Shown piece by piece: positions 42,401 through 51,996 of a DNA stretch of 59,472 nucleotides; within the stretch, counting starts at the first letter, position 1; every line of letters starts with the position of its first letter. Position numbers and translations under genes: made by a program. The stretch is from positions 1-59,472 of the forward strand of contig JAIETP010000019.1 of NCBI GenBank assembly GCA_019744975.1, given 5' to 3'. Under the pieces are notes generated by a model, which saw only the letters and a list, made by a program, of their open reading frames with translations, made no database searches and was not told where the DNA came from. The stretch comes from Burkholderiales bacterium. GTDB lineage: Bacteria; Pseudomonadota; Gammaproteobacteria; Burkholderiales; SG8-41.

Positions 42401-44899
42401 CTAGCCCGGCTGCTCCCCGAACACCTTGTAATTGTTGCGGCCGGCACCCTTGGCCTGGTACAGCGCTTCATCGGCCTGTTTGAGCAACCGGTCCTGGTCG
42501 ATGTCGGCCCCGCCCTCGTAGAACGCCATCCCGACGCTGGTGGTGATCGCCAGCACGCGGTTTTCCAGCGTGAATTCCGGACGCATGGCCACCACGATTT
42601 TTTCGGCAATGCGTGCACCGTTTTCACGCAAGCCCAGGTCCTCGAGAACCACCGCGTATTCGTCCCCGCCCAGCCGGGCCACTGTGTCGGTGGTACGCAC
42701 ACAGTCCGCCAGGCGCCGGGAGAAAGCCTTCAACAGCCGGTCGCCCATGTCGTGTCCAAGGCTATCGTTGATGCCCTTGAACTTGTCGATGTCGAGGTAC
42801 ATCACCGCCATCAGGGTGCCTCCGCGCGCGCAACGCGCAATCGCCTGGTTCAGCCGGTCATGGAAAAGGCTGCGGTTGGGCAACCCGGTCAGCACGTCAT
42901 GCGTGGCCTGGTGCACGAGTTGCTGCTGCAGCGATTTACGCGCCGTGACGTCGGAGTTGGTTCCGGTCAGACGCAAGGCGCGGCCTTTCGCGTCGCGCTC
43001 CACGACCTCGCCCCGGCTGCGGATCCAGAAAAAACTGCCGTCGGTCTTGCGTACGCGATGATCAACGTCGTATTTGTCGGCGCGTCCACTGAGTACGGCC
43101 TCCAGATGTTCGTCCAGCGCGGGCACGTCATCGGGATGCACCATCGTGCGCATCTCGGCAAGGGTGGTCAATGCAGGCCCGGGAGTCCCTCCCAGCATGG
43201 CATTCCACTGTTCACTGAGATAAATCCTGCCGCTGGGTATGTCGAGATCCCAAAGCGCAAGCCTTGAGGCACTCAGCGCAAGGCTCAGTTGCAGCCGGCT
43301 GGCGCGCAGTTTTGCAGTCAGCGGTTTTACCGCCAGCTGCAGCGAAAAAACCCCGATCGCGAGCGGCAGCAGAATCAGCGGCACGATATAAGCGAGCTGG
43401 TCGCGCAATGGTTTGAACAGTTCCGCGGTATCGATTTTCAGCACCATGCCGAGACCCATGTCCCCCACCGGCATATGGGCCGCCAGCACCTGCTGGCGCC
43501 GGTAATCCAGCGTCTGCACCACGCCTGTTTTGCCCTCAATCGCATAATCCATCGGCAATGGCCGCCCGCCGGGGCGGCGTGGAACTTCGTGCACTCCCCG
43601 CCGCATCCGCATCGGCGCGCAATACAACAACAGCTCATCGGCGGAACACAAAGCCAGTTCGCCGGTTTCACCGAACGTGGAAACATCGAATACCAGATCC
43701 CCGACCGCTTTCAGCGTTTGCTGGGCATAGATGGTGCCGATGGTTTCGGATCCGTCACGGACCGGGACTTCAAGGCTCAACATGAACCCGTCATCCCAGA
43801 AAATGTTCGCATTGTGCGGACGTTTCAGGTTGAACAGCCACGTAGTATCGGGCCAGCCCTTGCCGGCAGCGGCCATCACCCCGCCATGGCGATCACGGAA
43901 CTCCATCGCGACCACCCCCTTGCTCAGTTCGCTGGCCGCCACCTCGTCGAGGAATGCGCGGTTCTCCGCCTTGTCCGGCTGAAGGTCCAGTTCCCGGTAG
44001 AGGCGAAGGATGTTGGGCCGGGTGGCCATGGATTCGACATAGTCGATGCGGTTGTCGATCAGGGTGATCAGCAGCGAAGCGCGGCTGTGCACCGTGAGTT
44101 CCAACCCGTCACCCAGCGCGACTTCGGCGTTGCGCTTCAGCGTACCCAGCCCTGCAAGGCCGACGACAAATCCCAGAATGACCAACACCGTGGCGCCGGT
44201 ATAAACAATGCGTTGCTCGTCGGATACGTTTTCAAAAACCAGCCGGCCCGCGCTCAGCCACAAACCGATGCCAAGAATCACAAAACCGGTGGCGGCCGGC
44301 AGGGAGACCTGGCGAAACAGGTAGACCTCGAACATCACCGCCAGCCCCAATATATGCCCGATCGCTGCAAACAATCCGATGCCGATGACCATGATCTGCA
44401 GGCCGCGGATCAGGTACGGAGCCTTTTTCCCCGACACATGATGCATGGCAATCAGGCAGGCACCCGTCAGCATGAATGCCACGCAGGTTGCCGGCGCCAT
44501 GCGACCGGGGTAATTACTGGTATTACGCAGCCAACGGTGCATGTCGGACCAGTCCAGGCCGACGTCGATTCCCGTCAGGTGCTGGGATCCGATGATGGCC
44601 GTGAACAGCATCAGGCCAACACCGATGAAGGTCTGCACCGGCATCCGCGTTCCCGCCCCGGATGCATTGCAAACCAGCGCCACCCCCGCCAGCGAAAAAC
44701 AGAGGGCGGTGTTGAACACGACGCGGTAACCGGGAGGCAGTTGCAGCAGGCTCGGCGCCTGGATGACCCAGCCCGCCATGACCATCAGTCCCGCGAACAG
44801 CAGGCCGGCGCCGATCACGACCGGCAACAAACGGACGAAGCGCCGGGAAACAGCGGCAGGCATGGTTTTGTGCCGGGGTGCGGAGCGCATGGTCCACAT
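42401..44899 (-). CDS. Multi-pass sensor diguanylate cyclase (membrane sensor-PAS-GGDEF)
   Basis: This protein of about 832 residues has seven N-terminal helices (to about residue 240), a large extracytoplasmic region to about 485, another helix ('IVPLILLPLAIGVFSLQLAV'), a PAS domain (about 515-640, 'ASRLALWDLDIPSGRIYLSEQW') and a GGDEF domain. The active site reads GGDEY in 'ARLGGDEYAVVL', a Phe-to-Tyr change that is probably tolerated. An RxxD inhibitory site (RTTD) lies five residues before it. It should make cyclic di-GMP. The start is uncertain: ATG at 44899 is used; a GTG at 44923 and an ATG at 44890 are alternatives. Confidence 0.9.
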   Translation of the reverse strand: MWTMRSAPRHKTMPAAVSRRFVRLLPVVIGAGLLFAGLMVMAGWVIQAPSLLQLPPGYRVVFNTALCFSLAGVALVCNASGAGTRMPVQTFIGVGLMLFTAIIGSQHLTGIDVGLDWSDMHRWLRNTSNYPGRMAPATCVAFMLTGACLIAMHHVSGKKAPYLIRGLQIMVIGIGLFAAIGHILGLAVMFEVYLFRQVSLPAATGFVILGIGLWLSAGRLVFENVSDEQRIVYTGATVLVILGFVVGLAGLGTLKRNAEVALGDGLELTVHSRASLLITLIDNRIDYVESMATRPNILRLYRELDLQPDKAENRAFLDEVAASELSKGVVAMEFRDRHGGVMAAAGKGWPDTTWLFNLKRPHNANIFWDDGFMLSLEVPVRDGSETIGTIYAQQTLKAVGDLVFDVSTFGETGELALCSADELLLYCAPMRMRRGVHEVPRRPGGRPLPMDYAIEGKTGVVQTLDYRRQQVLAAHMPVGDMGLGMVLKIDTAELFKPLRDQLAYIVPLILLPLAIGVFSLQLAVKPLTAKLRASRLQLSLALSASRLALWDLDIPSGRIYLSEQWNAMLGGTPGPALTTLAEMRTMVHPDDVPALDEHLEAVLSGRADKYDVDHRVRKTDGSFFWIRSRGEVVERDAKGRALRLTGTNSDVTARKSLQQQLVHQATHDVLTGLPNRSLFHDRLNQAIARCARGGTLMAVMYLDIDKFKGINDSLGHDMGDRLLKAFSRRLADCVRTTDTVARLGGDEYAVVLEDLGLRENGARIAEKIVVAMRPEFTLENRVLAITTSVGMAFYEGGADIDQDRLLKQADEALYQAKGAGRNNYKVFGEQPG

Positions 44900-45023
44900 T
44901 TTAACCAAACCGCCGCCTCTCACACGCAGTCAGGCGTTAGGGCCATGCATATATGCCGCACGGAAAAATCAGGTCCCTGATCCCGGCATGTGCGGCGGCA
45001 TGCATCCGCTCATATAAACTGGC

Positions 45024-46325
45024 ATGACACCGGAACCGCGACTGATGAACGAAACCCACAACATGGAGATGCGTGCGACGCTGGACGCCATCTACCGCGC
45101 CGAATCACGCCGTGTCTTCGCGACGCTGGTCCGTCTGCTCGGTGACTTCGACGCAGCGGAAGAGGCGCTGCACGAGGCCTTCCGCGCGGCGCTCGAACAA
45201 TGGCCGCGCGACGGTGTCCCGGCGAATCCGCGCGCCTGGCTGGTCTCGGCCGGCCGCTTCAAGGCCATCGACGCCATCCGCCGCGATGCGCGGGTGGATG
45301 CGCTCGACGACGAGGCCGCGGAAAACATCGCAGCGCCTGATACGCCCGAAGCCGAAGACATCGAGGACGACCGGCTGCGGCTGATTTTCACCTGCTGCCA
45401 TCCCGCATTGCAGCCTGACGCACAGGTGGCGCTGACGCTGCGTGAAGTCTGCGGCCTGACCACGGAAGAAATTGCACACGCCTACCTCACCGCAGCACCG
45501 ACACTGGCACAACGCATCGTGCGAGCCAAGAACAAGATCCGCGACGCGATGATTCCCTATCAGGTCCCCGCGCCAGAAGAACTGCCGGAGCGGCTCGACA
45601 GCGTTCTGCGGGTGATTTACCTGGTGTTCAACGAAGGCTACGCCGCATCCTCGGGCAACACGCTGACGCGGCATGACCTGTCGGGCGAAGCGATACGACT
45701 TGCGCGATTGATCGTGGATTTACTGCCGGAACCGGAAGCCATGGGCCTGCTGGCGCTGATGCTGCTGCACGAGTCGCGCCGTGCCGCACGCACACAAGCC
45801 TCGGGCGACCTGATCCTGCTCGAAGACCAAGACCGCAGCTTGTGGAACCGCGAGCTGATCACGGAAGGCAGCGCGCTGGTGGAGCGCGCACTGGCGACGC
45901 GGCAGATCGGGCCTTATGTACTACAGGCGGCGATTTCTGCGGTGCATGCCGAGGCGCCCAGTGCTGCGGCCACCGACTGGGCGCAGATCGTCGGGCTGTA
46001 TGACGTGCTGGCGCGGATCGAACCTTCGCCCATCGTTGCCCTCAATCGCGCCGTCGCGGTGGCGATGCGCGACGGTCCCGCTGCCGGCCTCGCGCTGCTC
46101 GAAACCATCCTCGCCGGCGGTGAACTCGCGGACTACCGTCTCGCCCATGCCGCCCATGCCGATCTGTGCCGGCGCCTGGGCAAAACCGCGCAAGCGCGGG
46201 CTTCGTACCGGCGCGCGCTGGCACTCACACAGCAGGCGCCGGAACGGCGATTTCTGGAACGCAGGCTGGCCGAGTTGGCAAAACAGGGGCCATATGGCGA
46301 AACCGGCGAAGCACTTACCGGATAA
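45024..46325 (+). CDS. ECF sigma factor, ECF42-type (sigma-70 domains plus DUF6596/TPR extension)
   Basis: This 433-residue protein has sigma-70 region 2 ('RLLGDFDAAEEALHEAFRAAL', 'NPRAWLVSAGRFKAIDAIRR') and region 4 ('LREVCGLTTEEIAHAYLTAAPTLAQRIVRAK'). A long C-terminal extension from about residue 190 begins 'LRVIYLVFNEGY' and ends in helical TPR-like repeats. This is the plan of ECF42, a group without a classical anti-sigma factor whose genes sit beside DGPF proteins. Four such genes lie downstream. The start is open: no ribosome site precedes 45024, and ATGs at 45045 and 45063 are alternatives. Confidence 0.9.
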   Translation: MTPEPRLMNETHNMEMRATLDAIYRAESRRVFATLVRLLGDFDAAEEALHEAFRAALEQWPRDGVPANPRAWLVSAGRFKAIDAIRRDARVDALDDEAAENIAAPDTPEAEDIEDDRLRLIFTCCHPALQPDAQVALTLREVCGLTTEEIAHAYLTAAPTLAQRIVRAKNKIRDAMIPYQVPAPEELPERLDSVLRVIYLVFNEGYAASSGNTLTRHDLSGEAIRLARLIVDLLPEPEAMGLLALMLLHESRRAARTQASGDLILLEDQDRSLWNRELITEGSALVERALATRQIGPYVLQAAISAVHAEAPSAAATDWAQIVGLYDVLARIEPSPIVALNRAVAVAMRDGPAAGLALLETILAGGELADYRLAHAAHADLCRRLGKTAQARASYRRALALTQQAPERRFLERRLAELAKQGPYGETGEALTG

Positions 46326-46372
46326 CCTGCGGTCTGTAATAACATCCTGCTTCCGTCGCACCCGGGCCTGCC

Positions 46373-47302
46373 ATGCCGCCGATCATCTCCGTCTCCAATC
46401 TGACCAAGACCTACGCCTCGGGCTTCCAGGCGCTGAACAAGGTCAGCCTCGACATCCGCCAGGGCGAAATCTTTGCCCTGCTCGGCCCCAACGGCGCCGG
46501 CAAAACCACATTGATCAGCATCATCTGCGGCATCGTCACTCCAACAGAGGGCACAGTGCTGGCGGACGGGCTCGACATCGTGCGCGACTACCGCGCGGCG
46601 CGTTCACGGATCGGCCTGGTGCCGCAGGAGCTGTCGACCGACGCCTTCGAGACGGTATGGGCCACGGTCAGTTTCAGCCGCGGACTGTTCGGACATGCCG
46701 CCAATCCGCAATACATCGAAAAAGTGCTGCGCGACCTGTCCTTATGGGACAAACGCAACAACAGGATCATGACCCTGTCCGGCGGCATGAAACGGCGGGT
46801 GATGATCGCCAAGGCGCTGTCGCACGAGCCTGACATCCTGTTTCTCGACGAGCCGACCGCCGGCGTTGATGTGGAGCTGCGCCGCGACATGTGGCAACTG
46901 GTGCGCGGCCTGCAGCAACGCGGCGTGACCATCATCCTCACCACGCACTATATTGATGAAGCCGAGGAAATGGCCGACCGCATCGGCGTGATCAGCAAGG
47001 GCGAGCTGATCGTGGTCGAGGAAAAAACAAAGCTGATGAAAAAACTCGGTAAAAAACAGCTGACCGTGCAGCTGCAGGCAGCGATGACAGCAATTCCGGC
47101 CGAACTCGCCGAATGGCCGCTGGCGCTGAAAGCCGAAGGCAGGGAACTCGAATATTCTTTCGATACACACCAGGAACACACGGGCGTGCCTGCGCTTCTC
47201 CGCCGCATCGGCGACCTCGGCATTGAATTCAGGGACATCAATACCCGGCAGAGTTCGCTGGAGGACATTTTTGTCAGCCTGGTGCATAAACAAGAAGCAT
47301 GA
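46373..47302 (+). CDS. ABC transporter ATP-binding protein (YadG-like)
   Basis: This 309-residue ATPase drives an ABC-2 exporter. Walker A is 'GPNGAGKTT', the signature is '[15 protein letters not shown]', Walker B is '[12 protein letters not shown]' and the switch is '[11 protein letters not shown]'. It matches the YadG branch in length and motifs. Its end overlaps the permease start by four bases. It follows the sigma gene by 47 bases, so it might be part of the same unit. Substrate unknown. Confidence 0.93.
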   Translation: MPPIISVSNLTKTYASGFQALNKVSLDIRQGEIFALLGPNGAGKTTLISIICGIVTPTEGTVLADGLDIVRDYRAARSRIGLVPQELSTDAFETVWATVSFSRGLFGHAANPQYIEKVLRDLSLWDKRNNRIMTLSGGMKRRVMIAKALSHEPDILFLDEPTAGVDVELRRDMWQLVRGLQQRGVTIILTTHYIDEAEEMADRIGVISKGELIVVEEKTKLMKKLGKKQLTVQLQAAMTAIPAELAEWPLALKAEGRELEYSFDTHQEHTGVPALLRRIGDLGIEFRDINTRQSSLEDIFVSLVHKQEA

Positions 47303-48087
47303 ACATGAAAACGAACAACCCCGGCTTCAACCGCCACGGCGTGTGGGCGATTTTCCGCTTCGAGATGGCGCGTTTCTGGCGCACCGTGGCGCAGAGCATC
47401 GTGGCGCCGGTGATCACCACCTCGCTGTATTTCGTGGTGTTCGGCGCCGCCATCGGTTCACGCATGGCCGGCGTGGAAGGTGTGCCCTACGGCGCGTTCA
47501 TCGTGCCGGGGCTGATCATGCTGTCACTGTTTACCGCCAGTCTGTCCAATGCCTCCTTCGGCATTTATTTTCCCAAGTTCACCGGCACCATTTATGAATT
47601 GCTGTCGGCACCGGTGTCGCCCTGGGAAATCGTGCTCGCCTATGTCGGCGCAGCAGCCACCAAGTCCGTCATCCTCGGCCTGATCATTCTCGCCACCGCC
47701 AGCCTGTTCGTACCGATCCAGATCCTGCATCCGGTATGGATGATCGCTTTCCTGCTGCTGACCTCGATCACCTTCAGCCTGTTCGGTTTCATCATCGGCG
47801 TCTGGGCCAAGGGATTTGAACAACTGCAGTTCATCCCGATGCTGATCATGACGCCGCTGACTTTCCTCGGCGGTGCGTTTTATTCAATCGACATGCTGCC
47901 GCCGGCCTGGCGCACCGTCAGCCTGTTCAATCCCGTGGTCTACCTGATCAGCGGGTTTCGCTGGAGCTTCTACGGCGCCGCGGATGTCCACGTCGGCGTC
48001 AGCCTCGCGGCAACGCTGGGGTTTTTCCTCGCCTGCATGGCCGGGGTGACCTGGATCTTCAAAACCGGATACCGGCTGAAAAGCTGA
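47299..48087 (+). CDS. ABC-2 type transporter permease (YadH-like)
   Basis: This 262-residue membrane protein has six predicted helices and the ABC-2 pattern: an amphipathic start ('[15 protein letters not shown]'), '[20 protein letters not shown]', '[16 protein letters not shown]' and '[20 protein letters not shown]'. Together with the ATPase it forms an efflux complex like YadGH. Coupled start ATG at 47299. A GC-rich inverted repeat follows the stop and merges with the promoter region of the first DGPF gene. Confidence 0.93.
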   Translation: MNMKTNNPGFNRHGVWAIFRFEMARFWRTVAQSIVAPVITTSLYFVVFGAAIGSRMAGVEGVPYGAFIVPGLIMLSLFTASLSNASFGIYFPKFTGTIYELLSAPVSPWEIVLAYVGAAATKSVILGLIILATASLFVPIQILHPVWMIAFLLLTSITFSLFGFIIGVWAKGFEQLQFIPMLIMTPLTFLGGAFYSIDMLPPAWRTVSLFNPVVYLISGFRWSFYGAADVHVGVSLAATLGFFLACMAGVTWIFKTGYRLKS

Positions 48088-48134
48088 ACCGGTGCCGGCA
48101 TTCCGGGCCGGCCTCAAAAAAATATTCCGGCCCC

Positions 48135-48161
48135 TGTCGAAAAGGCCGGAAACCGTTCGAC
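48135..48161 (+). promoter_or_regulatory. Candidate ECF42 promoter (TGTCGA-N17-CGAC)
   Basis: TGTCGA at 48135-48140 and CGAC at 48158-48161 are 17 bases apart, 71 bases before the DGPF1 start codon. As I recall, ECF42 targets in Streptomyces have TGTCGA at -35 and CG(A/T)C at -10, which this fits. CCGGCC (48127-48132) and GGCCGG (48144-48149) flank the -35 as an inverted repeat. No other TGTCGA was seen in the intergenic spaces of the sigma-factor region. Confidence 0.6.
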
Positions 48162-48231
48162 TACAGGGTAAGCGCAATCGTGAAACAGCGCGGTTGCCTC
48201 TAAAAATATTGTTTATATTCAAGGAGTTATT

Positions 48232-48657
48232 ATGCGCTTTATGGTGATGGTCAAAGCGACCAAAGATTCGGAAGCCGGTGCCCTGCCCAGCGAAGAACTG
48301 CTGACAGCGATGGGCAAGTACAACGAGGAACTGGCCAAGGCCGGCATCATGCTCGCGGGCGAAGGATTGCAACCAAGTTCAAAAGGCGCGCGCGTCAGGT
48401 TTTCCGGAACCAAACGCACCGTGGTCGATGGCCCTTTTGCCGAAACCAAGGAACTCGTTGCCGGTTACTGGTTGTGGAAAGTGGAGTCCCTGGAAGAAGC
48501 GATCGAATGGGTCAAACGTTGCCCCAACCCGATGCCGGGACCTTCCGAAATCGAGATTCGCCAGGTGTTCGAAGCCGAGGATTTCGGCGAACAGTTCACG
48601 CCGGAACTGAAGGAACAGGCCGAGCGCACATACAAACAGGTCTCCGGAAACAAATAA
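48232..48657 (+). CDS. DGPF (YciI-related) protein 1
   Basis: This 141-residue protein is a YCII-related domain protein with the DGPF signature at 66-69 ('VVDGPFAETKEL'), then 'AGYWLWKVESLEEAIEWVKR'. The fold is a ferredoxin-like dimer; no activity is established. AAGGAG lies just before the ATG. It is the first gene after the candidate ECF42 promoter and starts a run of small plus-strand genes with short gaps. Confidence 0.92.
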   Translation: MRFMVMVKATKDSEAGALPSEELLTAMGKYNEELAKAGIMLAGEGLQPSSKGARVRFSGTKRTVVDGPFAETKELVAGYWLWKVESLEEAIEWVKRCPNPMPGPSEIEIRQVFEAEDFGEQFTPELKEQAERTYKQVSGNK

Positions 48658-48727
48658 CACACACCGCCAATGCAACGACCATGACCGGATGACTACCCGC
48701 AACCAAACCCAAAACGGAAATATTCCC

Positions 48728-49138
48728 ATGACCAAAATGATTTTCGTAAACCTGCCGGTGACCGACCTGCAGAAATCAATGGCGTTCTACGAATCACTGG
48801 GTTTGCACAACAACCCGCAGTTCACCGATGATACGGCCGCGTGCATGGTGTGGAGCGAAGCGATCCACGTGATGCTGCTCACGCACGCCAAATGGTGCAC
48901 GTTCACGAAACGCCCCATCCCGCCGGCGACATCGAGCGAGGTCATGCTGGCGCTCGCCTGCGACAGCCGCGAGGCGGTTGACGCCATGAATGACGCGGCT
49001 GCGGCGAACGGCGGCAGCGCCGACATCAATCCGATGCAGGACCTCGGCTTCATGTACAACCGCAATCTGGCGGATCCCGACGGTCACGTGTGGGAAGCCA
49101 TGTGGATGAACCTGGAAGCCATGCCTGCGGCGCAATGA
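48728..49138 (+). CDS. VOC-superfamily (glyoxalase-like) protein 1
   Basis: This 136-residue protein has the paired beta-alpha-beta-beta-beta modules of the vicinal-oxygen-chelate fold: '[22 protein letters not shown]' divided over the first module and '[14 protein letters not shown]' closing the second with the usual Glu. Members include glyoxalases, dioxygenases and resistance proteins. The ATG at 48728 (MTKMIF) is the family start. It lies 70 bases after DGPF1. Confidence 0.9.
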   Translation: MTKMIFVNLPVTDLQKSMAFYESLGLHNNPQFTDDTAACMVWSEAIHVMLLTHAKWCTFTKRPIPPATSSEVMLALACDSREAVDAMNDAAAANGGSADINPMQDLGFMYNRNLADPDGHVWEAMWMNLEAMPAAQ

Positions 49139-49182
49139 TCTTGCGTCAGACGGCCATTTCAAACCCAGCGGAGATTCCTGCC

Positions 49183-49638
49183 ATGCAGCTCAAAAGTTTC
49201 TATCCTGTGATCATGACCCGTGACGTGGCGGAGTCGAAGGCGTTCTACACGGCGCACTTCGGCTTCCAGCTGACTTTCGATGCGGATTGGTACGTCAGCC
49301 TGAAAGCCTCCCGGGCGCCGTCTTTTGAACTGGCCCTGCTCAACCCCGATCACCCGACCGTTCCGCGAAACTTCCGCCGCGGCCTGAGCGGGGGACTCAT
49401 CCTCAACTTCGAAGTGGACGATGTGGACACCGAGTACGAACGGCTGCGGACCGCGGGCCTGCCGATACACCTTGAACTGCGCTCGGAGGACTTTGGCCAG
49501 CGGCATTTCATCACGGCGGACCCGAACGGAGTGCTCATTGACGTGATCAAAATCATTCCGCCGACGGCGGACCATGCGGCCCAGTACGACGCGGAAACAC
49601 TCAAGTCCATGGGCTCCGGCTCGGGGGACAAAGCATGA
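49183..49638 (+). CDS. VOC-superfamily (glyoxalase-like) protein 2
   Basis: This 151-residue protein starts '[21 protein letters not shown]', has a central '[21 protein letters not shown]' and ends the fold with '[17 protein letters not shown]'. The layout is that of bleomycin-resistance or glyoxalase-like proteins. The Asn-Gly-Val-Leu-Ile-Asp segment holds the usual second-module metal-site position as Asp rather than Glu. GGAG lies ahead of the ATG at 49183. A short charged tail follows the fold. Confidence 0.9.
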   Translation: MQLKSFYPVIMTRDVAESKAFYTAHFGFQLTFDADWYVSLKASRAPSFELALLNPDHPTVPRNFRRGLSGGLILNFEVDDVDTEYERLRTAGLPIHLELRSEDFGQRHFITADPNGVLIDVIKIIPPTADHAAQYDAETLKSMGSGSGDKA

Positions 49639-49711
49639 TCCGTATCGACCGTCCAACCGCCGTTTGCAGCGCCCGGCGCCATCCTTCCCGTCTGTGCATG
49701 GAGGTGAAGTC

Positions 49712-50083
49712 ATGCGATTCCTGCTGATCGTGCACCATAACGAAACGGCGTTTGCCGCGACAGCCGATGCCACCAGGCGTGACCTGCTGGCGGAATCGGT
49801 AAAGCTCACCCACGAACTGCACGCGCAGGGGCAGTACATAGACGCCTCGCCGCTGGTGCCCAGCGACGCCGGTGCACGCGTCCGTGTGCGCGGCGGCAAG
49901 GCCAGTGTGACCGATGGCCCCTTTATCGAAACACACGAACACATCGCGGGCTATTTTTTCATTCACGCCGACAGCCTCGCCGCAGCCGTGGAAGTGGCCA
50001 AACGCATACCCGGCGCCCGCCTCGGTTACGTCGAAGTGCGCGAGGTGCGGGAAATCAGCGGGCTGCCTGATAAAAATAAATGA
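49712..50083 (+). CDS. DGPF (YciI-related) protein 2
   Basis: This 123-residue protein carries DGPF at 68-71 ('SVTDGPFIETHEHIAGYFF') after the strand 'MRFLLIVHHNE'. GGAGGTGAAG precedes the ATG at 49712, which is preferred to an in-frame start inside the previous gene. It is the most distant of the four DGPF proteins here in its first 60 residues by eye. Confidence 0.9.
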   Translation: MRFLLIVHHNETAFAATADATRRDLLAESVKLTHELHAQGQYIDASPLVPSDAGARVRVRGGKASVTDGPFIETHEHIAGYFFIHADSLAAAVEVAKRIPGARLGYVEVREVREISGLPDKNK

Positions 50084-50150
50084 AATCAATTGCCCGTATG
50101 ACATCACCAATGACCGGGCCGCTGCAGCCCCCCCAACCGGAGACGCCGTG

Positions 50151-50639
50151 ATGCAAAAAATAACGCCTTTCCTGTGGTTTGACCGGCAGGCGGAAGACGC
50201 CGCAAAGTTTTACACCGGCATATTCCCCAATTCACGCATCAAGAGCGTGCTGCAGTATGACGAGGCCGGATCAAAGGCTTCGGGCATGCCCGCGGGCACG
50301 GCAATGACGGTGGCTTTCGATCTCGACGGACAGGAATTCGTGGCGCTGAACGGCGGCCCGCATTTCCGCATCAATGAAGCGGTATCGCTGGTGATCAATT
50401 GCGAATCGCAGGACGAAATCGATCATTACTGGAAGCAGCTGACCGCCGGCGGCCCGGTGGAAGCGCAGCAATGCGGATGGCTCAAGGACAGGTTCGGCGT
50501 GTCGTGGCAGGTGGTGTCGGTCGAAGCCATCCGCCTGCTGCAGGGCGATGACAAGGCCAGGGCCGGGCGTGTGATGAGCGCCATTCTGCAGATGAAAAAA
50601 ATCGACATCGCCGCCGTGCGCAAGGCCGCGGCACAATAA
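50151..50639 (+). CDS. VOC-superfamily protein 3 (PhnB / 3-demethylubiquinone methyltransferase-like fold)
   Basis: This 162-residue protein opens 'ITPFLWFDRQAEDAAKFYTGIF', which with 'FALNGGP'-type and 'CGWLKDRFGVSWQVV' segments is the PhnB-like branch of VOC proteins. Proteins of this branch are often misnamed demethylubiquinone methyltransferases; no methyltransferase motif is present. GGAG lies before an adjacent GTG-ATG pair, and the ATG at 50151 is used. Next gene follows after 29 bases. Confidence 0.92.
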   Translation: MQKITPFLWFDRQAEDAAKFYTGIFPNSRIKSVLQYDEAGSKASGMPAGTAMTVAFDLDGQEFVALNGGPHFRINEAVSLVINCESQDEIDHYWKQLTAGGPVEAQQCGWLKDRFGVSWQVVSVEAIRLLQGDDKARAGRVMSAILQMKKIDIAAVRKAAAQ

Positions 50640-50668
50640 CGCTAGCCACACTTCAAGGGAGCTTCCTC

Positions 50669-51196
50669 ATGATCACCACCATTGTTCTGGTCATTCTCGC
50701 GCTGATTGCCGCGTTGCTGGTTTATGCCTCGACCCGGCCTGACACCTTCACCGTCCAGCGCAACACCGTGATCCAGGCGCCACCGGAGAAAGTGTTCGCG
50801 TTGATCGATGATTACCGCGCCTGGGGCGCATGGTCGCCGTGGGAACACAAGGACCCGGCGATGCGGCGCAGCTTCGGTGCCACAACCCGCGGCCCCGGCG
50901 CCACCTACGCCTGGGAAGGCGACAAGAATGTCGGCAAGGGCAGCATGACCACCATCGAATCGGCAGCACCGTCGAAAGTCGTGCTCAGGCTCGATTTCGA
51001 AAAACCGTTCGAGGCGCACAACACAGTGACCTTCACGCTCGCGCCGGAAGGCCATGCCACGCGCGTCAACTGGAAAATGCAGGGGCCTGTGCCTTATTTG
51101 TTCAAAATCATGCACATGCTGTGCGACATGGACAAGATGTGCGGTCGCGACTTCGAGGCCGGGCTTGCCGCGATGAAAGCCGCCGCCGAAAAATAA
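50669..51196 (+). CDS. SRPBCC-family membrane-anchored protein
   Basis: This 175-residue protein has one N-terminal helix (MITTIVLVILALIAALLVYA) and a START/Bet v1-like domain: 'VQRNTVIQAPPEKVFALIDDYRAWGAWSPWE', broken into strand and helix, and a long C-terminal helix. The fold binds hydrophobic ligands in a deep cavity. The helix probably tethers it to the inner membrane. Purine-rich AAGGGAG lies before the ATG. Gap to the next gene is 24 bases. Confidence 0.9.
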   Translation: MITTIVLVILALIAALLVYASTRPDTFTVQRNTVIQAPPEKVFALIDDYRAWGAWSPWEHKDPAMRRSFGATTRGPGATYAWEGDKNVGKGSMTTIESAAPSKVVLRLDFEKPFEAHNTVTFTLAPEGHATRVNWKMQGPVPYLFKIMHMLCDMDKMCGRDFEAGLAAMKAAAEK

Positions 51197-51220
51197 GCCA
51201 CTGCCGCCGGGAAAAATGAC

Positions 51221-51604
51221 ATGAAATTCCTCTGCCTGATCTGCGCCGAAAAAGTGATGGAACAAATGCCGGTCGCCGAGGCCGACGAGCATTACCGGGA
51301 ATACGCGGCATTCACCGAAGACATCCGCCGCAGCGGTCACTACATCGGTTGCAACCGGCTGCTGCCCCCTGACCACGCAACCACGATCCGTGTGCGCAAC
51401 GGCAGGGTCTCCGCCACCGACGGGCCCTGGGTGGAAACCAAGGAACAGCTTGGCGGTTATTACCTGATCGAGGCGCGTGACCTGAACGAGGCCATCCGCG
51501 TCGCCGCCAAAATCCCCGGCGCGGCCAGGGGCTGCGTTGAAATACGCCCGGTGGCGGAAGACGAACAGACCGTGACCACGCTGGGTTTTGATAAACATCC
51601 TTAA
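51221..51604 (+). CDS. DGPF (YciI-related) protein 3, DGPW variant
   Basis: This 127-residue protein has the YCII-related fold with the signature changed to DGPW at 67-70 ('SATDGPWVETKEQLGGYYL'). The rest ('YLIEARDLNEAIRVAAKIPG') is close to DGPF4 next to it. The two are likely tandem duplicates, 13 bases apart. Whether Phe to Trp alters function is unknown. Confidence 0.9.
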   Translation: MKFLCLICAEKVMEQMPVAEADEHYREYAAFTEDIRRSGHYIGCNRLLPPDHATTIRVRNGRVSATDGPWVETKEQLGGYYLIEARDLNEAIRVAAKIPGAARGCVEIRPVAEDEQTVTTLGFDKHP

Positions 51605-51617
51605 CGGGAGCCTGAAG

Positions 51618-51986
51618 ATGAAATACCTGTGCCTGGTCTACCTCGATGAAAAACGCCTCAACGAACTGCCCGACGAGGACTGCGTCGCCTACGACGCGGC
51701 AATTCGCGCCAGCGGTCAGTGCCTGGCGTCGGAGGCGCTGGAGTCGGTGCAAACCGCCACCACGGTGCGCATCAGAAACGGCAAGGTGGCGATCACCGAC
51801 GGCCCCTTCGCCGAAACCAAGGAACAGCTCGCCGGCTTTTACATGATCGACGCCGGCGATCTCAACGAAGCCATCCGCATTGCATCCGGCATTCCGCCAG
51901 CGCGCGTCGGCTGTATTGAAGTGCGGCCGATCCGCCCGATCCGCGACACTGTTGCCGCGGCACAGCAGCACAAAAACAAACCGTAA
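51618..51986 (+). CDS. DGPF (YciI-related) protein 4
   Basis: This 122-residue protein has DGPF at 61-64 ('AITDGPFAETKEQLAGFYM') and 'IDAGDLNEAIRIASGIP'. GGGAG precedes the ATG at 51618. It lies ten bases before the beta-propeller gene start, so the two are surely cotranscribed. Confidence 0.92.
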   Translation: MKYLCLVYLDEKRLNELPDEDCVAYDAAIRASGQCLASEALESVQTATTVRIRNGKVAITDGPFAETKEQLAGFYMIDAGDLNEAIRIASGIPPARVGCIEVRPIRPIRDTVAAAQQHKNKP

Positions 51987-51996
51987 GGAGAACCAC

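Noticed and set aside
42401-44899. Loss of cyclase activity because of GGDEY
   Set aside because: The Gly-Gly-Asp-Glu residues that bind GTP and metal are intact, and Tyr for Phe is a mild change. The RxxD site is also kept.
46627-46632. TGTCGA in the ABC ATPase gene as a second ECF42 promoter
   Set aside because: It is inside coding sequence (Leu-Ser-Thr), and no intergenic context supports a promoter there.
49152-49180. An in-frame earlier start for the second VOC protein
   Set aside because: It would overlap the previous gene and lacks a ribosome site, whereas GGAG precedes the ATG at 49183.
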